Source: Desulfuromonadales bacterium
GTDB lineage: Bacteria; Desulfobacterota; Desulfuromonadia; Desulfuromonadales; UBA2294
Length of the DNA stretch: 17,931 nucleotides
Assembly (NCBI GenBank): GCA_014859615.1
Contig: JACUTX010000034.1
Coordinates: 1-17,931 of the forward strand
Direction of reading: 5' to 3'
A model generated the notes under the pieces. It was not told where the DNA came from. It saw nothing but the letters and a program-made list of their open reading frames with translations, and searched no databases. Every line of letters starts with the position of its first letter. The first letter of the stretch is position 1. The translations under genes and the position numbers were made by a program. Shown one piece after another: positions 14,212-17,931 of the stretch.

Positions 14212-15103
14212 AAATAAAGATTACAGATCAGGATTTGTGTCGATTGTCGGTCGCCCCAATGTTGGAAAATCGACACTTCTGAATCAGATTCTCGGGCAGA
14301 AAATTGCGATTACGACCGATAAACCACAAACAACCCGAAATCGGATTCTCGGCATTCATACGCTCGACGATGCACAGATTCTGTTTCTCGATACACCGGG
14401 AATCCATAAAGGGGAAGGGCGTTTAAGTCGTTTCATGGTCTCTCAGGCCACGTCGGCCTGTTCCGGTGTTGATCTGGTCATGTTTCTGGTTGATGCGACG
14501 GCCCGCTCCGGCAGTGGTGATTCGTTTGTGCTTGATATCTTGCGCAACAGCAAGATACCGGTCATCCTGGTCATCAACAAGATCGATCTGGTCGCGCGCG
14601 AAAGTCTGTTGCCGTTGATTGACACTTATTCCAAACTGTTTGATTTCGTCGAAATTTTTCCGATTTCAGCCGCCAAAGGGGAAGGGACTGAAGAGCTGGT
14701 CGCAAGGATTCGCGAACTTCTCCCGCCGGGAACCCCCTATTATCCAGAAGATATGATTACGGATCTTCCGGAACGATTTATTGCGGCTGAAATGATTCGG
14801 GAGCAGATTTTGAACCAGACCCGCGATGAAATCCCGTACGGGGTGGCAGTTGAAGTTGAATCGTTTGAAGAAAAACCGGAGAAGGGGCTGGTTGTAATCG
14901 GTGCGGTGATCCATGTTGAGCGGGACAGTCACAAGCGGATTATTGTCGGCAAACAGGGGAGCCGCCTTAAAACCATCGGAAAATCGGCGCGGCTCGAAAT
15001 TGAAAAACTGCTCGATTCGAAGGTCTATCTCGAACTTTTTGTTCATGTGCAGAAAAACTGGACCGAATCCGCGCATCAGCTGAAGCGGTTCGGATACGAG
15101 TGA
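14195..15103 (+). CDS. era: GTPase Era
   Basis: Up to 302-residue GTPase that binds the 3' end of 16S rRNA and acts in 30S subunit assembly. G1 GRPNVGKST (19-27), switch region TTDKPQTTRNR (40-50), G3 DTPG (66-69), G4 NKID (128-131) and G5 SAAKG (158-162) are intact, followed by RFIAAEMIREQIL and a C-terminal KH domain with GKQG (252-255) as the GxxG loop. The start is uncertain: GTG 14195 gives a 17-base overlap with the radical SAM gene, and TTG 14204 gives an 8-base overlap. Neither has a strong ribosome site, so coupling to the upstream gene is likely. Part of an rnc, radical SAM, era operon. Confidence 0.96.
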   Translation: MTGLSENKDYRSGFVSIVGRPNVGKSTLLNQILGQKIAITTDKPQTTRNRILGIHTLDDAQILFLDTPGIHKGEGRLSRFMVSQATSACSGVDLVMFLVDATARSGSGDSFVLDILRNSKIPVILVINKIDLVARESLLPLIDTYSKLFDFVEIFPISAAKGEGTEELVARIRELLPPGTPYYPEDMITDLPERFIAAEMIREQILNQTRDEIPYGVAVEVESFEEKPEKGLVVIGAVIHVERDSHKRIIVGKQGSRLKTIGKSARLEIEKLLDSKVYLELFVHVQKNWTESAHQLKRFGYE

Positions 15104-15155
15104 TGGTGTCAGAACAACACGATCGAACGGCAGGATAAGGTTTTGTCTGAACCTT

Positions 15156-15164
15156 TGTTATAAT
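15156..15164 (+). promoter_or_regulatory. Candidate extended -10 promoter for der
   Basis: TGTTATAAT combines the extended TGn element with a perfect TATAAT (15159-15164), 63 bp before the der ATG. No good -35 is present at 16-18 bp, as expected for extended -10 promoters. An inverted repeat AAGGTT / AACCTT (15137-15155) lies just upstream and CTGAAT / ATTCAG (15166-15182) just downstream, so the leader may be structured. Confidence 0.5.
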
Positions 15165-15227
15165 CCTGAATCTACAATTCAGTGCAGTCGTAAAAAAAAC
15201 GGCACCTGGACAGAGGAAAAAATAATA

Positions 15228-16547
15228 ATGCTTCCCATTGTTGCTATTGTCGGCCGCCCGAATGTTGGCAAGTCGACCCTGTTTAATCGTCTGCTCGGTG
15301 AGCGACGGGCCATCGTTGAGGATTTCCCGGGGGTGACCAGGGATCGAAATTATGCTCTGGTCAGCCGTCATGAGAGACCCTTTACCTTAATTGATACCGG
15401 CGGTTTCGAGCCGGTCAGTGAAGATCGACTTCTTGTTCAGATGCGTGAACAGTCACAGCTCGCCATCGAAGAAGCGGATGTTATTCTGTTTGTCATGGAT
15501 GGTCGGGAGGGGGTTACACCGGCGGATCATGAAGTGTGTAAAATGCTGCGGCAGATTAAAAAGCCGGTTCTGTATGTCATCAATAAGGTGGATGGTGATC
15601 GTCAGGAGGATGAAGCGGTCGAATTTTACGAACTCGGCATCGATGATCTGATAACCATATCGGCTGAACATGGCCGCGGTGTCGGCGAACTGGTCGATCG
15701 GATTGTCGGATTTTTGCCGGAGGGGGACGATGATCAGGAGGTTGAAGGCGAAACCCGGCTGGCGATCATCGGTCGGCCAAACGTCGGAAAATCGTCTCTG
15801 GTTAACAGGATTCTGGGGAAAGAGCGCGTTGTCGCCAATCCTCTGGCCGGTACAACCAGAGATAGTGTCGATTCGCCCTTTATGTATAATAAAAAACGGT
15901 ACGTGTTGATCGATACCGCCGGTATAAGGCGTAAGGGGAAAGTGAGTCAGAAGCTGGAAAAGTATAGCGTGATCCAGGCGCTAAAGGCGATGGATCGGGC
16001 ACATGTTGTGTTGGCTGTTGTCGATGGGTCCGCCGGGATCATCGATCAGGATATGACGATAGCGGGCTACGCTTTTGAGCGTGGCCGGGCGGTTATTCTG
16101 GTGGTGAATAAATGGGATCTGGTCGAGAAGGATCACGGCACGATGAAGGAGTTTACGAAAGATCTGCGTGATCGGTTCAGTTTTCTCGGCAATGTTCCGA
16201 TTCTGTTTGTGTCGGCGTTAACCGGGCAGCGGGCGGCAAAAATAATTCAGGATGTCGAGATGGTGGCAGAACAGTTTAATCGGCGTATCTCGACCGCCCC
16301 GTTGAATGCGGCTCTTCAAGAGGCGATTGAGGCCCATCAGCCAGCCATCTACAAAGGGCGGCGACTCAAGTTTTTTTACATGACCCAGACAGCGGTCAGA
16401 CCCCCGTCGTTTGTTGTTTTTGTCAATCAGGCTGAAGGGGTCCATTTCTCTTATCAACGTTATCTTGTTAACAAAATTCGTGAGGCGTTTGGTTTTGTCG
16501 GAGTTCCGTTGCGAATCGAATACCGTGATCGCGAACGCAGGGGTTAA
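15228..16547 (+). CDS. der: Ribosome assembly GTPase Der (EngA)
   Basis: 439-residue double GTPase needed for 50S subunit maturation. The two tandem G domains are complete: the first with GRPNVGKST (9-17), DTGG (56-59) and NKVD (119-122); the second with GRPNVGKSS (182-190), DTAG (229-232) and NKWD (294-297). An acidic linker joins them (about 165-174). The C-terminal KH-like domain (about 350-439) ends in the usual basic stretch YRDRERRG. Length is typical of the family. ATG 15228 follows AGAGGA about ten bases upstream. It lies 124 bp after era with its own promoter-like sequence, so it may be transcribed separately or together with era. Confidence 0.97.
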   Translation: MLPIVAIVGRPNVGKSTLFNRLLGERRAIVEDFPGVTRDRNYALVSRHERPFTLIDTGGFEPVSEDRLLVQMREQSQLAIEEADVILFVMDGREGVTPADHEVCKMLRQIKKPVLYVINKVDGDRQEDEAVEFYELGIDDLITISAEHGRGVGELVDRIVGFLPEGDDDQEVEGETRLAIIGRPNVGKSSLVNRILGKERVVANPLAGTTRDSVDSPFMYNKKRYVLIDTAGIRRKGKVSQKLEKYSVIQALKAMDRAHVVLAVVDGSAGIIDQDMTIAGYAFERGRAVILVVNKWDLVEKDHGTMKEFTKDLRDRFSFLGNVPILFVSALTGQRAAKIIQDVEMVAEQFNRRISTAPLNAALQEAIEAHQPAIYKGRRLKFFYMTQTAVRPPSFVVFVNQAEGVHFSYQRYLVNKIREAFGFVGVPLRIEYRDRERRG

Positions 16548-16552
16548 ATCAC

Positions 16553-16582
16553 TTTACTTTGTTTGTTTGGGTGGGATATAGT
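16553..16582 (+). promoter_or_regulatory. Weak candidate promoter before the DUF4388-receiver gene
   Basis: TTTACT (16553-16558) and TATAGT (16577-16582) are 18 bp apart, in the 107 bp between der and the next gene. The -10 is one base from consensus and the -35 two bases. The predicted start point would leave a leader of about 65 bases. Confidence 0.35.
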
Positions 16583-16654
16583 AAATCTGTTTAATATTCA
16601 GCTGTTAGATTGGTCATTTGTCTGTTCGATGGCCTGTTTATGGAGTCGTGATAT

Positions 16655-17931
16655 ATGAGTCTTGTTGGAAACCTGGAAGACCTCGGTCTCGGAGAAATTC
16701 TGCAGATCGTCAGTCTCAGTCGAAAATCGGGAGTTTTGACTCTCGATAGTTCAGGACGTACCGGCAAGGTTACGTTTCTGGACGGTCAGGTTATCCGTGC
16801 GACCACCAGTGCCAGTCGTGTAAATCTGGGAGATCTTCTTGTCCGGCGTGAGCTCGTCGATGTTGATACGCTGAAAAAGGCGCTGTTTATTCAGCGTAAC
16901 AGTGAAAATCCACCCCGGCTCGGAGTTATCCTGGCCGAAAAATTTGCGGTCCCTGCTGATAAAATAGAAGAAGTCGCCAAAGAACAGATTGAGAAGATTG
17001 TTTACAGCTTCTTTACCTGGAATGAAGGCTCTTTTTCGTTCGATCTCGGTGAAACGAGCGTTCTGGCTTCAGGTAACCTGAATCCGTTGCAGTTCATGGT
17101 CGATTCCGGTCTTAATCCTCAATGGCTGGCGATGGAGGGGAGCCGAATCCTGGACGAAAAGGCTCATAAGGGGGATTCTCTTGAATTGGAAGATGAGGGG
17201 CCGGTTCTGGATGTCGTCGATCTGCTTGGTGAGGAGGGGGCGGCTGAACTGAAAAAGGTGGCAGCGGCTTCTGACGCTATTCCGGATTCCAAGAAGAAAC
17301 TCCCGGATGAACCGGCGCTGACGCCTGCTTTTGTCGGTAAAACTGTCTATCTGGTCGATGATGATCAATTGACGGCACAGGTTGTTGCCAGGCGCCTGCG
17401 GGAACAGCGCCTTGATGTCAAAGTCTTTACGAGCGCCAAAGATTTTATTGCTGCGCTCACCAAGGGTGTGGCGTCGCAGGAGTTCCCCTTGCTGCTCGTT
17501 GATCTGATCATGCCGAAATGTGACGGTACCGGTATTCTGGGTGGGGTCGAAATTATTCAGATAGTAAAAAGTGATTTCAAAGATCTGACCCTGCTGCTGA
17601 TGAGTGATCATCCCACCCCGGAAGTTGAACAGAAGTTGGCCCGCTTTCAATTGCCGGCGCTGCTTCCGAAACCGCGCAAGAACGAACTGAATGATGATGC
17701 CGGTCAGAAGATGTTGACCGCGCTGGCGCAGACGGTCTTCTCTTTTGCCGCCCCTGGTCTTTCATCTGTTGTGGAAGATACGGATGTTGACAACGGGTAT
17801 CATTTCGGGTTTGAGCTTCTTAAGGAAGTTAACGATGCGGATCTTCAGGCCAGTCCGGGTAAAATACTGCCGACGCCGGGGATTCATCTTCTCGGCGGTA
17901 TGTTGCAGGAGCTGAACAACCCCTCTTTAGG
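16655..17931 (+). CDS. DUF4388 (PATAN) plus response-regulator receiver protein, 3' end outside window
   Basis: The frame opens at ATG 16655 and runs without a stop to the window edge, giving 425 visible residues. The N-terminal half (about 1-150) is a DUF4388/PATAN domain: LEDLGLGEILQIVSLSRKSG, then FLDGQVIRA, GDLLVRR, and the YSFFTWNEGSFSFD end. An acidic linker follows (about 165-225). A receiver domain starts near 229 (KTVYLVDDDQ) with acidic pocket Asp235-237, phospho-acceptor Asp283 in LLVDLIMPK, and Lys339 in LLPKP. A further region resembling LLGGMLQELNNPSL continues off the edge. PATAN/receiver proteins of Geobacter relatives and cyanobacteria act in motility, phototaxis or cell-surface signalling; the target here is unknown. 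GGAG about ten bases before the ATG serves as ribosome site. Confidence 0.88.
   Translation, partial: MSLVGNLEDLGLGEILQIVSLSRKSGVLTLDSSGRTGKVTFLDGQVIRATTSASRVNLGDLLVRRELVDVDTLKKALFIQRNSENPPRLGVILAEKFAVPADKIEEVAKEQIEKIVYSFFTWNEGSFSFDLGETSVLASGNLNPLQFMVDSGLNPQWLAMEGSRILDEKAHKGDSLELEDEGPVLDVVDLLGEEGAAELKKVAAASDAIPDSKKKLPDEPALTPAFVGKTVYLVDDDQLTAQVVARRLREQRLDVKVFTSAKDFIAALTKGVASQEFPLLLVDLIMPKCDGTGILGGVEIIQIVKSDFKDLTLLLMSDHPTPEVEQKLARFQLPALLPKPRKNELNDDAGQKMLTALAQTVFSFAAPGLSSVVEDTDVDNGYHFGFELLKEVNDADLQASPGKILPTPGIHLLGGMLQELNNPSL

Noticed and set aside
1..17931. CRISPR arrays, insertion sequences, phage genes, tRNA or rRNA genes
   Set aside because: I looked for regularly spaced repeats, transposase or integrase motifs and cloverleaf-like segments in the gaps between genes and saw none. 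The longest gap is about 200 bp and all genes are housekeeping or signalling types.

Overview
This is a gene-dense stretch of bacterial chromosome. It holds sixteen protein genes on both strands and no RNA gene, insertion sequence, prophage, CRISPR array or tRNA that I could see. Gene content points to a deltaproteobacterium of the Desulfuromonadales (Geobacter/Pelobacter/Desulfuromonas-like). The pointers are a TatD nuclease fused to a radical SAM domain, a RicT/PSP1 protein with a long basic tail beside metG, a DUF4388 plus receiver protein, and a short Elp3-like radical SAM gene between rnc and era. This placement is inferred from gene content, not from a search.

Layout. (a) Bases 1-2387, plus strand: the C-terminal two thirds of valS, then a small cysteine-rich flavodoxin-fold oxidoreductase. 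(b) Bases 2398-5742, minus strand: ptsP (GAF domain plus Enzyme I of a nitrogen-type phosphotransferase system), which converges on the flavoprotein with only 10 bp between, and upstream of it a lipoprotein with an HEXXH metallopeptidase motif. (c) Bases 5861-12319, minus strand: read in transcription order, tmk, holB, ricT, metG, the tatD-radical SAM fusion, a 54-residue unknown protein, and a cold-shock protein closed by a perfect hairpin terminator. (d) Bases 12427-16547, plus strand: rnc, the Elp3-like radical SAM gene, era and der. (e) From 16655 off the right edge: a DUF4388 plus response-regulator receiver protein.

How the genes fit together. Most of the window is translation and genome upkeep: valyl- and methionyl-tRNA synthetases, RNase III, Era and Der (ribosome assembly GTPases), thymidylate kinase and the DNA polymerase III delta-prime subunit. 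The order tmk, holB, ricT(yaaT), metG(metS), tatD(yabD) matches the order remembered from Bacillus subtilis, so the minus-strand block is an old conserved cluster rather than transferred DNA. tmk and rnc are divergent, and each has a recognisable sigma-70-type promoter in the 171 bp between them.

I found no obvious new defence or biosynthetic system. The items most worth following up are the 54-residue protein directly behind the TatD-radical SAM fusion, the HEXXH lipoprotein with a dyad in front of it, the changed residues around the catalytic histidine of PtsP, the C-tracts upstream of the ptsP promoter, and the Elp3-like enzyme lodged between rnc and era.
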